Assembly (NCBI GenBank): GCA_035550595.1
Contig: DASZOV010000096.1
Coordinates: forward strand, 83,914-147,913
Reading direction: 5' to 3'
DNA: 64,000 bases
Source of the DNA: CALFMR01 sp035550595
Lineage (GTDB): Bacteria > Acidobacteriota > Vicinamibacteria > Vicinamibacterales > SCN-69-37
The notes under the pieces are model-generated. The model saw nothing but the letters and a program-made list of their open reading frames with translations. It did no database searches and was not told the origin of the DNA. Positions 33,433-42,262 of the stretch are shown here, in pieces. The stretch's first letter is position 1. Each line of letters begins with the position of its first letter. Both the position numbers and the translations under genes were made by a program.

Positions 33433-35694
33433 TCACCGCGCGAGGTCGACCATCCAGATCGCTTCGGATACTTCGGTGATCGGCAGCGCGACGCTGCCGT
33501 CGGTCACCGACATCTGGATTTGTTCGTTGTAGTTGACGCGGAAATCCGGGCCGTCGAAGTGCGTGACCTGGAACGACGGCCCGACGGGCACGCCGGCCTG
33601 CGCGTCGAATCGGCGTCCCCAAAGATTCCACGCGCCCGTGCGGTTCGACAGGAAGTACACGGCGCGGCCGTCGGGCGACCAGCGCGGCTTGGTGTCGTGC
33701 GCGAGGCCTTCGGTGACGGCGACCGCCGGGCCGCCCTCGACCGGCATCACGTAGACCATCGAAGGCCGGCCGTCTCCCATCGCGAGAAAACTCATCCACT
33801 GTTTGTGCGGCGACACGCGCGCCGCGTAGAGATTGCGCGCCGGGTCCTGCGCCAGCACCCGCGGCCGCGACGGTCCCGTGGCGCCGACCGGCACGGCGCA
33901 GAGCGCGATTCGCCGCGAGGCACCCAGGCAGCCGACGATGATGTTGTTGCCGTCGGGCATCCAGTCGTAGAACTGCGTCAGCCCGCGCGTCTGCGGCAAT
34001 ACCTGGTTGACCGCATCGCTCGCGTGCACGAGGACGACGGCTGAGTCGGACGAGTCGGCGGCGTCGCCGCGGAGGTAGGCGAGCCGGAAGCCATCCATGG
34101 ACCACTTCGGCTGCAGAATCGCGCCGCGTTCTTCGATCGCCGTCAACTGATTGCGTCCGGTCACGACCTCGCGCACCCACAGCTCGTCGCGCCCACGCCG
34201 CACGGCGCGATAGGCGACCCGGGAGCCATCGGGCGCCATGTCGAGGACCGACGCATTGACGCCGAACGGCGTGAGCGGTTTGCCGCGTCCCAGGATTTCG
34301 CCGCGGCGCGGATCGAAGGGCAGCGACCAGATGCGTGTTTCGGTGTCGCCCTGCCCGAAGGCCAGACGGCGGCCGTCGGGCGACAGCGCAATCCCGTGTT
34401 TGTGACCGGTCGCCGCGGTCACGCGAAACGGCCCGGCGACCCAGCGTCCCGACGACGCCGCGACGTCGATACGCCACATCGAGTCGCCGTCGGCGTTCGC
34501 GCTCAGGAAGTACAGATGCGTGCCGTCAGGCGACCAGGTGAAGTCCGACAGCGCCACGCGCGTCGCTGCAAGCCGGTCGCGGACGGCCGGCGCGACGTCG
34601 ACCTTGCGGACCGCGCCCGACGGCGCGTCCATCGTCCAGAAGCTCCAGCCGAGCGTTCCGTGCAGACCGTAGATCGACACGCGGCCATCGGGTTGCCACG
34701 TGGCGTACGCCTGGGTGAAGTGCGACATCGCCTCGGGCTGCACCTCGACCGGCTGTCCGCCTCGCGCCGAGACGACGAAAAAGCGCGGCCGGCCCATGAC
34801 GGTCGGCTCCGACAGCAGCAGGGTCGCGCCGTCGGGCGACCACTGAGGGTGTGATCCCATCGTCGAAATCAGCCGTTCGACGCCGCCCGTTGCCGGAATC
34901 GTGAAGATGCCGCCGCCACTGCGCTCCGATCGGAACGCGATGGTCTGTCCGTCAGGTGACCAGGCCGGGTCTGAATCCTGCGCGGCGCCTGTCGTCAACT
35001 GCACGGGTGATGTCTCGCCGATGGCCTGGCGCCAGATGTCGAGATTGCCGCCGCGGTTGGAACTGAAGGCAATGACGCGGCCATCGGGCGACCAGGACGG
35101 ATCCATGTCGACGCTGCCGGCCGAGGTGAGCTGCGTCACGCGCGCCAGTTCCGGATCGCGCGCGGACCGCGTCGACGGCCGCGCCAGCCAGGCACCGCTC
35201 ACGACGACCACGACCGTGGCCACGGCCACCAGGGACGTCCATTGCGACGGCGGGCGCGTTGGCGGCACGGCCGTTGGCGCGATCGTGTCCTCGCGCGCCT
35301 CCGTGTTGGCGTCGTCCGCTGGCGCGTCATGCGCCGCGGCCGCCGAGGCGTCATCGGGCGCGTCGACGGTGACCGGCACGGCCAGACGATAGCCCTTGCC
35401 CGGCACGGTCATGAGGTACTCGACGTCCGGGTCGAGCTGGTGAAACGTCTTGCGAAGCGTGGAGACGTGCCGCGCGAGGTTGTTTTCCTCGACGAAGACG
35501 TTCGGCCACACCTTCTTCAGCAGATCGTCCTTCGAGACCGTTCGCCCTTCCGCCTCGACGAGCGCAACGAGGACGCGGAGCGCGCAGGGCGTCACGTGAA
35601 CCGGCTGGCCGTCCGAGGTCAGGCTGCTGCCATCGGCGGCCGCAACGAACCGTCCGAACCGGAAGGACAAAGGTGCAATGGCATCGTCGATCAT
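33433..35694 (-). CDS. CadC-like winged-helix regulator with membrane helix and PD40/TolB propeller
   Basis: A 753-residue one-component regulator. The N-terminal DNA-binding domain (about 10-105) is of the OmpR/CadC type (LLKKVWPNVFVEENNLARHVSTLRK; YLMTVPGKGYRL). A hydrophilic linker leads to one transmembrane helix (LVAVATVVVVVSGAWLA, near 160), then a large extracytoplasmic domain with many PD40/WD40-like repeats (SPDGRVIAFSSNRGG; SPDGQTIAFRSERSG; SPDGRAVYFLSNRTG). It resembles sensors that read an extracellular signal and control DNA directly. It is divergent from a unit that carries the TTCAGRA module, and convergent with the second sulfatase; it is a candidate regulator of this locus. 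Confidence 0.9.
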   Translation of the reverse strand: MIDDAIAPLSFRFGRFVAAADGSSLTSDGQPVHVTPCALRVLVALVEAEGRTVSKDDLLKKVWPNVFVEENNLARHVSTLRKTFHQLDPDVEYLMTVPGKGYRLAVPVTVDAPDDASAAAAHDAPADDANTEAREDTIAPTAVPPTRPPSQWTSLVAVATVVVVVSGAWLARPSTRSARDPELARVTQLTSAGSVDMDPSWSPDGRVIAFSSNRGGNLDIWRQAIGETSPVQLTTGAAQDSDPAWSPDGQTIAFRSERSGGGIFTIPATGGVERLISTMGSHPQWSPDGATLLLSEPTVMGRPRFFVVSARGGQPVEVQPEAMSHFTQAYATWQPDGRVSIYGLHGTLGWSFWTMDAPSGAVRKVDVAPAVRDRLAATRVALSDFTWSPDGTHLYFLSANADGDSMWRIDVAASSGRWVAGPFRVTAATGHKHGIALSPDGRRLAFGQGDTETRIWSLPFDPRRGEILGRGKPLTPFGVNASVLDMAPDGSRVAYRAVRRGRDELWVREVVTGRNQLTAIEERGAILQPKWSMDGFRLAYLRGDAADSSDSAVVLVHASDAVNQVLPQTRGLTQFYDWMPDGNNIIVGCLGASRRIALCAVPVGATGPSRPRVLAQDPARNLYAARVSPHKQWMSFLAMGDGRPSMVYVMPVEGGPAVAVTEGLAHDTKPRWSPDGRAVYFLSNRTGAWNLWGRRFDAQAGVPVGPSFQVTHFDGPDFRVNYNEQIQMSVTDGSVALPITEVSEAIWMVDLAR

Positions 35695-35843
35695 GACGCC
35701 TCCCGTGCCGTGGTCACGATTTCTTCAAGAGGGGGAGTATACCGCTCGGCCGAGGCGTTGCGCGCGCGAGGTCGCGGTTCACCGCTCGTCTCGATCACCA
35801 GTCACCCCGATTGTTCATGTCCGCCGCCACCTGCAGGCCGGCG

Positions 35844-35920
35844 TTCAGGAACTTCCCACGCAGAATTCAGGATCTTGCCGGCCGATCGTCAAGACACCCA
35901 CCGCGGTCCTGCCGTAGATT
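35844..35920 (+). promoter_or_regulatory. Conserved promoter module, copy 2 (TTCAGRA direct repeats)
   Basis: TTCAGGA at 35844 and 35866 (period 22 bp), GCCGATCGTCAAG at 35881-35893 and a TAGATT -10 box at 35915-35920. Order and distances match copy 1 upstream of the first sulfatase (15 bp from second repeat to GCCGATCG in both; 33-34 bp on to the -10). It sits between the divergent CadC-like regulator and the gene at 35961. Confidence 0.65.
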
Positions 35921-35960
35921 CCGCCCGGTTCGTCGAGTCCTGACGAGCCGGGAGGCGTCT

Positions 35961-36515
35961 GTGAACACACGAAGGCTCGGCGCCGAGGCGTGCGCCATGG
36001 CCGCCGCGCTGGCGACGATCGTCTGGCTCGCGCGGCCGGTACCAGTGGCAGCACAGGGCGCAGGTGGCGTCGCGGGCCGATGGACCTTTACGTTCAGCCC
36101 GCCCGCGAGAGCCGGCGGAGCGCGTGGACGCGGTGCGGCACGCGGTGCCGGCCGCGCGACGACGCCAGGACGAGCGGGGGCCTCGGCCGCGAGAGGACGC
36201 GCAGCCGGCGCAGCGTCTGACCGCCAGGCATTCCTCGACGTGAAGCCGGGACCGGCCGGCACGATCACGGGCACCGTGGACCTGAATCCGGGCGGCCGTG
36301 GCGCGCCGGGCAACAACCCCGATCGGCCGGTGGAGATCTCGGACGGCCACGTCGACGGCGCGCACCTGACCTTCAGCACCTGGTCGATGGACGGCTATCG
36401 CAACCGCATCCAATTCGACGGCGTCGTCGAGGGCGACGTCCTTCAGCTCACGCTGCACCGCGCGACGCCGACCGGCGTCGAGACGACGCACGTGACCGCC
36501 CGCCGGACGAGGTGA
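35961..36515 (+). CDS. Small secreted protein of unknown function
   Basis: A 184-residue protein that starts with GTG after GGAGG (35951-35955). A signal peptide (CAMAAALATIVWLARPVPVAAQ) is followed by a short beta segment (VAGRWTFTFSPP), a long Arg/Gly/Ala-rich segment (about 50-90), and a C-terminal beta-rich part (ITGTVDLNPGG, LTFSTWSMDGYRNRIQFDG, GDVLQLTLHRA) that looks like a small lipocalin-like or carbohydrate-binding fold. I know no family. It precedes the arylsulfatase gene by 3 bp and shares the conserved promoter module, so it probably belongs to the sulfated-glycan pathway. Confidence 0.7.
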   Translation: MNTRRLGAEACAMAAALATIVWLARPVPVAAQGAGGVAGRWTFTFSPPARAGGARGRGAARGAGRATTPGRAGASAARGRAAGAASDRQAFLDVKPGPAGTITGTVDLNPGGRGAPGNNPDRPVEISDGHVDGAHLTFSTWSMDGYRNRIQFDGVVEGDVLQLTLHRATPTGVETTHVTARRTR

Positions 36516-36518
36516 CGC

Positions 36519-38288
36519 GTGTCCATCAAAACGATCGCTCGGATGCTTGGCGCTGCCGTCACGGCGGCTGCGCTCTTCGCCGCCACGGCCGCCGCGCCGC
36601 AGGACCAGTCGTCATCTGACGCCGTGACGCCGTACACGGGCTTCGGCGGTGTGGTCCGCACGACCACGGCCGACTCGACGCCGGCACCGCTCGTCATTCC
36701 GCACGCCGCGCCCGGCAGCCCGAACGTCGTCTTCATCGTGCTCGACGATCTCGGGTTCTCGGATCTCGGCCCGTACGGATCCGAGATTGCGACGCCCAGC
36801 ATCGACGCGCTGGCGAAAGCGGGACTCCGCTTCAACAACTTCCAGACGCACGCGATTTGCTCGACGACGCGCGCGGCGCTCCTGACGGGGAGGGTCGCGC
36901 ACGCCGTCGGCATGAAGGATCTCGCGGGGAACGACACCGGGTTTCCGAACGCGCGCGGCCGGATCACGCCGGCCGCGGCGACCGTCGCGCAGATGCTGCA
37001 GGCGAACGGGTACAGCACGTACGGCGTCGGCAAGTGGCACCTGTTGCCGCACGCGGACATGCTCGCGTCGAGTCCGCGGACCGACTGGCCGCTCCAGAAG
37101 GGATTCGATCGGTTCTACGGCTTTCTGTCGGGCTGGACCGACCAGTACCATCCGTCGCTCGTCGAAGACAATCACTCGCTCGTCACGCCCGATCATCCCG
37201 GCTATCACTTCACCGCCGACATCGTCGATCACGCGATTCACTACTTGCGCGAGGGGCAGCAGGCCAACACCGGCCGGCCGTTCTTCCTGTATCTGGCGAC
37301 CGGCGCCGTGCACGCGCCGCACCAGGCGCCGCCCGAGTACATCGACAAGTACAAGACCGTCTACGCGAAGGGCTGGGATGCCATTCGCGCCGAGCGCTTC
37401 GCGCGCGAGAAGGCCATGGGGCTCATTCCCCAGGACACGGTCATGCCGCCGCGCAACGCCGACGACCGCGCCTGGAGCGATCTGACCCAGGACGAGCGCA
37501 CCGTCTACGCGCGCTACATGGCGGTCTACGCGGGATTCATCGAGCACACCGACGCGCAGATCGGGCGGCTCGTCGACTATCTCAAGCAGTCCGGACAGTT
37601 CGACAACACGATCATCTTCCTGCTCTCGGACAACGGCGCCGCACCCGAAGCCGGCCCCGAGGGCAGTTTCACCTCGCCGTACGGCGGCCGGCTGTCCGTT
37701 CAGGATTCGCTCGCGCGGCTCGACGACCTCGGCACCGAGCGCTCCGAGGAGCTGTACCAGCGCGCCTGGGCGATGGCGAGCGTCAGCCCGTTCAAGAAAT
37801 ACAAGCTGTCGATGCAGCTCGGCGGCGTGCGCGATCCGCTGATCGTCGTCTGGCCGAAGGGCATCGCCGCGAACGAGGGCGGCGCGGTCCGTTCGCAGTT
37901 CCTCGACGTCATCGATGTCGCGCCGACCGTGCTCGACGTCGCGGGCGTCACGGCACCGACGATCTTCGCCGGCGTGCCGCAGATGCCGATCCACGGCGCC
38001 AGTTTTCTCGACGTCCTGCGCGACGCGCGCGCGCCCGCGCCCCGCGACACGCAGGTGTTCGAGCTGCGCGGCGAGCGGGCGATCTATCACGACGGCTGGC
38101 GCGCCGTGTCGGTCCACGCTCCGGGCACGCCTTACGACCAGGACCGCTGGGAGCTCTACGACGACACGCGAGATTTCGCCGAGGCGCACGACCTCGCGGC
38201 GCAGTATCCCGATCGCCTGAAAGCGATGCAGGACCTCTGGTGGCGCGAAGCGCGGACGTACGGCGTGCTGCCGCTGACCGCGCGCTGA
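36519..38288 (+). CDS. Exported arylsulfatase with non-canonical CSTTR active-site motif
   Basis: A 589-residue protein starting with GTG and a signal peptide (LGAAVTAAALFAATAAA). It has NVVFIVLDDLGFSDLG for metal binding, the catalytic Cys 114 in CSTTR, then GKWHL and FLLSDNGAAPE, all typical of the large arylsulfatase group. The residue two after the Cys is Thr where Pro or Ala is usual in Cys-type sulfatases. This may still be matured but is worth testing. The gene follows the small secreted protein by 3 bp in one operon. Confidence 0.92.
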   Translation: MSIKTIARMLGAAVTAAALFAATAAAPQDQSSSDAVTPYTGFGGVVRTTTADSTPAPLVIPHAAPGSPNVVFIVLDDLGFSDLGPYGSEIATPSIDALAKAGLRFNNFQTHAICSTTRAALLTGRVAHAVGMKDLAGNDTGFPNARGRITPAAATVAQMLQANGYSTYGVGKWHLLPHADMLASSPRTDWPLQKGFDRFYGFLSGWTDQYHPSLVEDNHSLVTPDHPGYHFTADIVDHAIHYLREGQQANTGRPFFLYLATGAVHAPHQAPPEYIDKYKTVYAKGWDAIRAERFAREKAMGLIPQDTVMPPRNADDRAWSDLTQDERTVYARYMAVYAGFIEHTDAQIGRLVDYLKQSGQFDNTIIFLLSDNGAAPEAGPEGSFTSPYGGRLSVQDSLARLDDLGTERSEELYQRAWAMASVSPFKKYKLSMQLGGVRDPLIVVWPKGIAANEGGAVRSQFLDVIDVAPTVLDVAGVTAPTIFAGVPQMPIHGASFLDVLRDARAPAPRDTQVFELRGERAIYHDGWRAVSVHAPGTPYDQDRWELYDDTRDFAEAHDLAAQYPDRLKAMQDLWWREARTYGVLPLTAR

Positions 38289-38396
38289 CGGGGCGCGCGC
38301 ATGCGCCCGCCATCGGGCGACGTGCCGGCGACGTCACGTCGAGATCGTTGGTCCGCTGAACGTCCGTCACCAGATGAACGCAGAGGAGGTGTTTCG

Positions 38397-41300
38397 ATGT
38401 GGAGTAACCAACGGCGTGAGTACCGGGCCATCCGGATGAGCCTGGTCGTCACGCTCTGGGCCCTCGTGGCCGCGCTGGCGAGTCCCGCCATCGCGCAGGT
38501 CACGACGACGGTCCTCGGGACCGTCAAGGACACGCAAGGCGGCGTGTTGCCGGGCGCGACCGTCGTGCTCATCAGCGAGACGCGCGGCACGCAGACCGCG
38601 CCGGCCGTGACCAATGACGCGGGCGACTTCGTGCTGCCGAGCGTCGTGCCCGACACCTACACGCTGCAGGTCGAGATGCCGTCCTTCAAGACGTTGAAGC
38701 GGACCGGCCTCATCATCGGCGCCGATCCCCGCGTCGTCGTCGGCACGTTGACGCTCGAGGTCGGCGGCACGACGGAAGTCGTCAACGTCACCGCGGCCTC
38801 GCCGTTGATTCAGGCCGCGAGCGGCGAGCGATCGTTCACCGTGGACTCGACGCAGGTCGACAACCTGCCAATCGCCAACCGGAACTTCACCAGCTTGGCA
38901 GGCCTCGCCCCGGGCGTCGACACGAGCGGCGCGACGAACGTGACGCGTGTCGGCGGAGGCGGCGACACCAACATCGTCATGGACGGCGTGTCGACGAGCA
39001 GTCCCGGGAACAACGCCATCATGATCCGCCTCAACACCGAGTCGGTGGCCGAGGTGCGTGTGGTGACCTCCGGTTACCAGGCCGAGTATGGCCGCGCGAG
39101 CGGGCTGCAGGTGACGTCGGTCACCAAGAGCGGCAGCAACCAGTTCCATGGGTCGCTCTACGACGTCGAGCGGAACTCGGATTGGAACAGCAACAGCCGG
39201 ACGAACATCCTCAACGGCGATCCGAAGCCCGTCGCGAAGGAACGTGACTTCGGCTATTCCATTGGCGGGCCGATTGGCCGGCCCGGTGGCAACAACAAGC
39301 TGTTCTTCTTCTTCAGCCACGAGATCGAGCCGCGGACGGCCGGCAACAACGTCGTGCGCTATCGCATGCCGACCGCACTCGAACGCGCCGGCGACTTCTC
39401 GCAGTCGACCGACAACAACGGCAATCCCTATCCGTACATCAAGAATCCGGCCCTGTCGGGCGCGTGCTCGGCGGCCAGCCAGGCGGCCTGCTACGCGGAC
39501 GGCGGCGTCCTCGGCCGCATTCCCGCGTCCGACTTGTACGCCCCGGGTCTCGCGCTGCTGAACATGTTCCCGATGCCGAACATCGACAACGTGCCGGCGG
39601 GGCAGAACTACAACTTCCAACTGACGCGGCCCACCGAGAAAGCGACCGGCTATCAGCCCGTGTTGCGGATGGACTACCAGCCGATGCCGGCGTTCCGCGC
39701 GACGTATCGGATCGCGCTGCAGGGCCAGGGCGCCGACCAGGTGTTCAACGGCACGTTGCCCGGGTTCAACGACACGCGCATGTCGCACCCGACGATCACG
39801 ACGCAGTCGATGTCGGCGACCTGGTCGATTCGGCCGACGGTCACGATCGAGGCGAGTTACGGCCGCACGCGGAACGAGCTCTCCGGCTGCGCGCTCGGCG
39901 GTGGGGATCGGCCGGGCCCGACCTTCTGCACCGCCGGCTTTCCTGCGAGCGCGCTGGCGAATCCGGCGAACGCAGGCATCGACGGGATTCCGCTGATCTA
40001 CCCGGACGCGCGCGTCGTCAACCCGGACTTCTACACGTATGCCGCGATGCAGCAGATGAACCTGCCGATCTGGGACGGCACCCAGATCCTGCTGCCGCCG
40101 CAGTTCCAGTACGGCAGCCGCGTGGCGAACTCGCCGCCCGGCAACCTGCTGACGAGCTTCTACAACACGAGCCTCGTGCAGGACTTCGCGGCGAGCGTGA
40201 CGATCGTCAAGGGCCGTCACACGATCAAAGCCGGCATCCAGAACCTGGCGCAGTTCCAGGCGCAGATCACGGGCGGCGCCGGCGGCGCGATCGGCACGCT
40301 CAGCTTCTCCCAGGACACGCCGGGCGTGAATCCCTACGATACGTCGTTCGGATTCGCGAACGCCGCCATCGGCACGTTCAGCTCGTACGCGCAAGCCTCG
40401 CAATTTTCCGAGTACAACAGCGCGATACGCAATACGGACGCCTACGTGCAGGACAACTGGAAGATGAACGCGCACGTGACGATGGACTACGGCATGCGCT
40501 TCGTGCACGAGGTGCCCGAGCACGACAAGTTCGGACGGGCGTCGAATTTCCTGCCTGAGTTGTGGGATCCCAGCGTCGCGCCGACGCTGTACGCGCCCGG
40601 CTGCGCGAACGGGACGTACCCGTGCAGCGGCACGAATCGCCAGGCGATGAATCCGGCTACAGGGCAGTTCCTCGGTCCGGGCAGCAGCGCGGCGATTGGG
40701 ACCATCGTGCCGGGCTCGGGTGACGAACTCAACGGTCTGCGACAGCTCGGACAGGGCATCGTCGACACGGGCTACATCTGGCCGGCGGTCGCGTTCTCGC
40801 CGCGATTCGGCATCGCCTATGACGTGACGGGCGAACAGCGCGTCGTTCTACGCGGTGGCGCGGGGTTGTTCTTCGATCGCACGGCCGCCAATCAGACGCG
40901 TGCGGCTGGCTCGAACCCGCCGATTTCCCAGAACGTCACGCTACGCTACGGGACGCTACAGAACCTCGCGAGCGGCCTCGCGATCACGGGGGCACCGAAC
41001 ATCGGCGGCGCATGGGTCTACCACTCCGACGACCTGCCGAGCTCGACGCAGTGGAATGCCGGCGTGCAGATCGCGCTGCCGTTCGACATCGCGCTCGACA
41101 CGTCGTACGTCGGCCAACACGCGTTCGCGATCCCGGTCGCCGCGAACATCAACGCCGTGGACTTCGGCGCGGCGTTCCTCCCGGAGAACCAGGATCCGAC
41201 GTTGGCGGCGAGCGCGACGCCCGGCGCAACCGCGGTCTCGACCGATCTGCTGCGGGCCATGCCGGGCTTCGGTAACGTCGTACAGAACCAGCAGACCGGC

Positions 41301-42134
41301 TGGCGCACGTACCACTCGCTGCAGTTCTCGGTCAATCGTCGCTTCCGGCACGGTCTGGCGTTCGGTTTCAACGAGACATGGTCACTCTACGACCACCAGA
41401 GCACGGCGCCGCGGTTCGATCATCTGCCGGACGGCACGTTCGTCGTCCGCGGCGATCAGGCCGACGCCGACCGGCTGCTCGGAACAGCCGTCGACACCGT
41501 GCACCTCATGCGTGCCAATTTCGTCTGGGATCTGCCGGACATCGACGGCACGACGGGCGTCAAGCGGACGCTGGGGTGGATTGCCAACGACTGGCAGGTC
41601 ACCGGCATCTGGACGGGACGCACCGGATCGCCGTACGCCGTCAACTTCAGCTATCAGAGCGGCGGCAGCAGCCTGAACCTGACGGGATCGCCGGACTATC
41701 CGGCGCGCGTCAACGTCGTCGGCGATCCGGGCAACGGCTGCAGCGACGACTTATATCGGCAGTTCAACGCGGCGGCCTTCGCGGGGCCGTCCGCGGGGAG
41801 CGTCGGGCTCGAGTCAGGCAACGCGTATCTGCGCGGGTGCTTCTCGAGCGTGCTGGACATGTCGATCATGCGGCGCTTCCGGCTCGGCGGCACGCGTTCG
41901 GTCCAGTTCCGCGTCGACCTGTTCAACGCGCCGAACCTGGCGGGCATCACGTCGCGGAACGCGACGATGAACCTGACGAATCCGCTGGCGTCGACGTCGG
42001 TGACGAACCTGCCGTTCGACGCCAGCGGGAACCTCGTCGAGGCCCGGTCGCTGCCGAAGAACGCGGGCTTCGGCGTGGCGAACGGCTATCAGTCGCCACG
42101 GACGATTCAACTGCAGTTGCGATTCGAGTTCTGA
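38397..42134 (+). CDS. TonB-dependent receptor, Oar-like, with N-terminal carboxypeptidase-regulatory domain
   Basis: A 1245-residue outer-membrane receptor. GAGGAGG lies before the ATG. A signal peptide (LVVTLWALVAALASPAIAQ) precedes a carboxypeptidase-regulatory-like fold (VLGTVKDTQGGVLPGATVVL, about 30-120), a plug domain (about 120-260; DNLPIANRNFTSLAGLAPG) and a barrel of about 900 residues ending in an aromatic strand (TIQLQLRFEF, final Phe). In Acidobacteria this type is the counterpart of SusC and imports oligosaccharides with TonB energy. No SusD homolog is next to it. The setting among sulfatases suggests a sulfated oligosaccharide. Confidence 0.93.
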   Translation: MWSNQRREYRAIRMSLVVTLWALVAALASPAIAQVTTTVLGTVKDTQGGVLPGATVVLISETRGTQTAPAVTNDAGDFVLPSVVPDTYTLQVEMPSFKTLKRTGLIIGADPRVVVGTLTLEVGGTTEVVNVTAASPLIQAASGERSFTVDSTQVDNLPIANRNFTSLAGLAPGVDTSGATNVTRVGGGGDTNIVMDGVSTSSPGNNAIMIRLNTESVAEVRVVTSGYQAEYGRASGLQVTSVTKSGSNQFHGSLYDVERNSDWNSNSRTNILNGDPKPVAKERDFGYSIGGPIGRPGGNNKLFFFFSHEIEPRTAGNNVVRYRMPTALERAGDFSQSTDNNGNPYPYIKNPALSGACSAASQAACYADGGVLGRIPASDLYAPGLALLNMFPMPNIDNVPAGQNYNFQLTRPTEKATGYQPVLRMDYQPMPAFRATYRIALQGQGADQVFNGTLPGFNDTRMSHPTITTQSMSATWSIRPTVTIEASYGRTRNELSGCALGGGDRPGPTFCTAGFPASALANPANAGIDGIPLIYPDARVVNPDFYTYAAMQQMNLPIWDGTQILLPPQFQYGSRVANSPPGNLLTSFYNTSLVQDFAASVTIVKGRHTIKAGIQNLAQFQAQITGGAGGAIGTLSFSQDTPGVNPYDTSFGFANAAIGTFSSYAQASQFSEYNSAIRNTDAYVQDNWKMNAHVTMDYGMRFVHEVPEHDKFGRASNFLPELWDPSVAPTLYAPGCANGTYPCSGTNRQAMNPATGQFLGPGSSAAIGTIVPGSGDELNGLRQLGQGIVDTGYIWPAVAFSPRFGIAYDVTGEQRVVLRGGAGLFFDRTAANQTRAAGSNPPISQNVTLRYGTLQNLASGLAITGAPNIGGAWVYHSDDLPSSTQWNAGVQIALPFDIALDTSYVGQHAFAIPVAANINAVDFGAAFLPENQDPTLAASATPGATAVSTDLLRAMPGFGNVVQNQQTGWRTYHSLQFSVNRRFRHGLAFGFNETWSLYDHQSTAPRFDHLPDGTFVVRGDQADADRLLGTAVDTVHLMRANFVWDLPDIDGTTGVKRTLGWIANDWQVTGIWTGRTGSPYAVNFSYQSGGSSLNLTGSPDYPARVNVVGDPGNGCSDDLYRQFNAAAFAGPSAGSVGLESGNAYLRGCFSSVLDMSIMRRFRLGGTRSVQFRVDLFNAPNLAGITSRNATMNLTNPLASTSVTNLPFDASGNLVEARSLPKNAGFGVANGYQSPRTIQLQLRFEF

Positions 42135-42179
42135 CGAACGAGTGCCGACGAGACGGACGTCCCCCGCGTCCGCCCGGAA

Positions 42180-42214
42180 GCCGGGTCGGGTGCCGTGCGC
42201 GCACCCGGCCCGGC
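42180..42214 (+). terminator. Strong 14-bp hairpin between receptor and sulfatase genes
   Basis: GCCGGGTCGGGTGC and GCACCCGGCCCGGC pair over 14 bp (one G-U wobble in RNA) around a 7-nt loop, 46 bp after the receptor stop and 49 bp before the sulfatase ATG. There is no T tract. It may stabilise the receptor mRNA 3' end or attenuate read-through, giving more receptor than sulfatase. Confidence 0.55.
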
Positions 42215-42262
42215 ACGCCGGAGTCCAGGCCTCATCACCGAGCTACGCCAGGGAGGACCGAG

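Noticed and set aside
38367..40523. 718-codon open frame on the minus strand inside the TonB receptor gene
   Set aside because: It is an Arg/His-rich shadow typical of high-GC genes; the plus-strand receptor has a signal peptide, ribosome site and coherent domains over its whole length.
38397..42134. SusD-like partner of the TonB receptor
   Set aside because: No SusD/RagB-like lipoprotein with TPR-type helices is encoded on either side; the receptor is Oar-like, a type that often lacks one.
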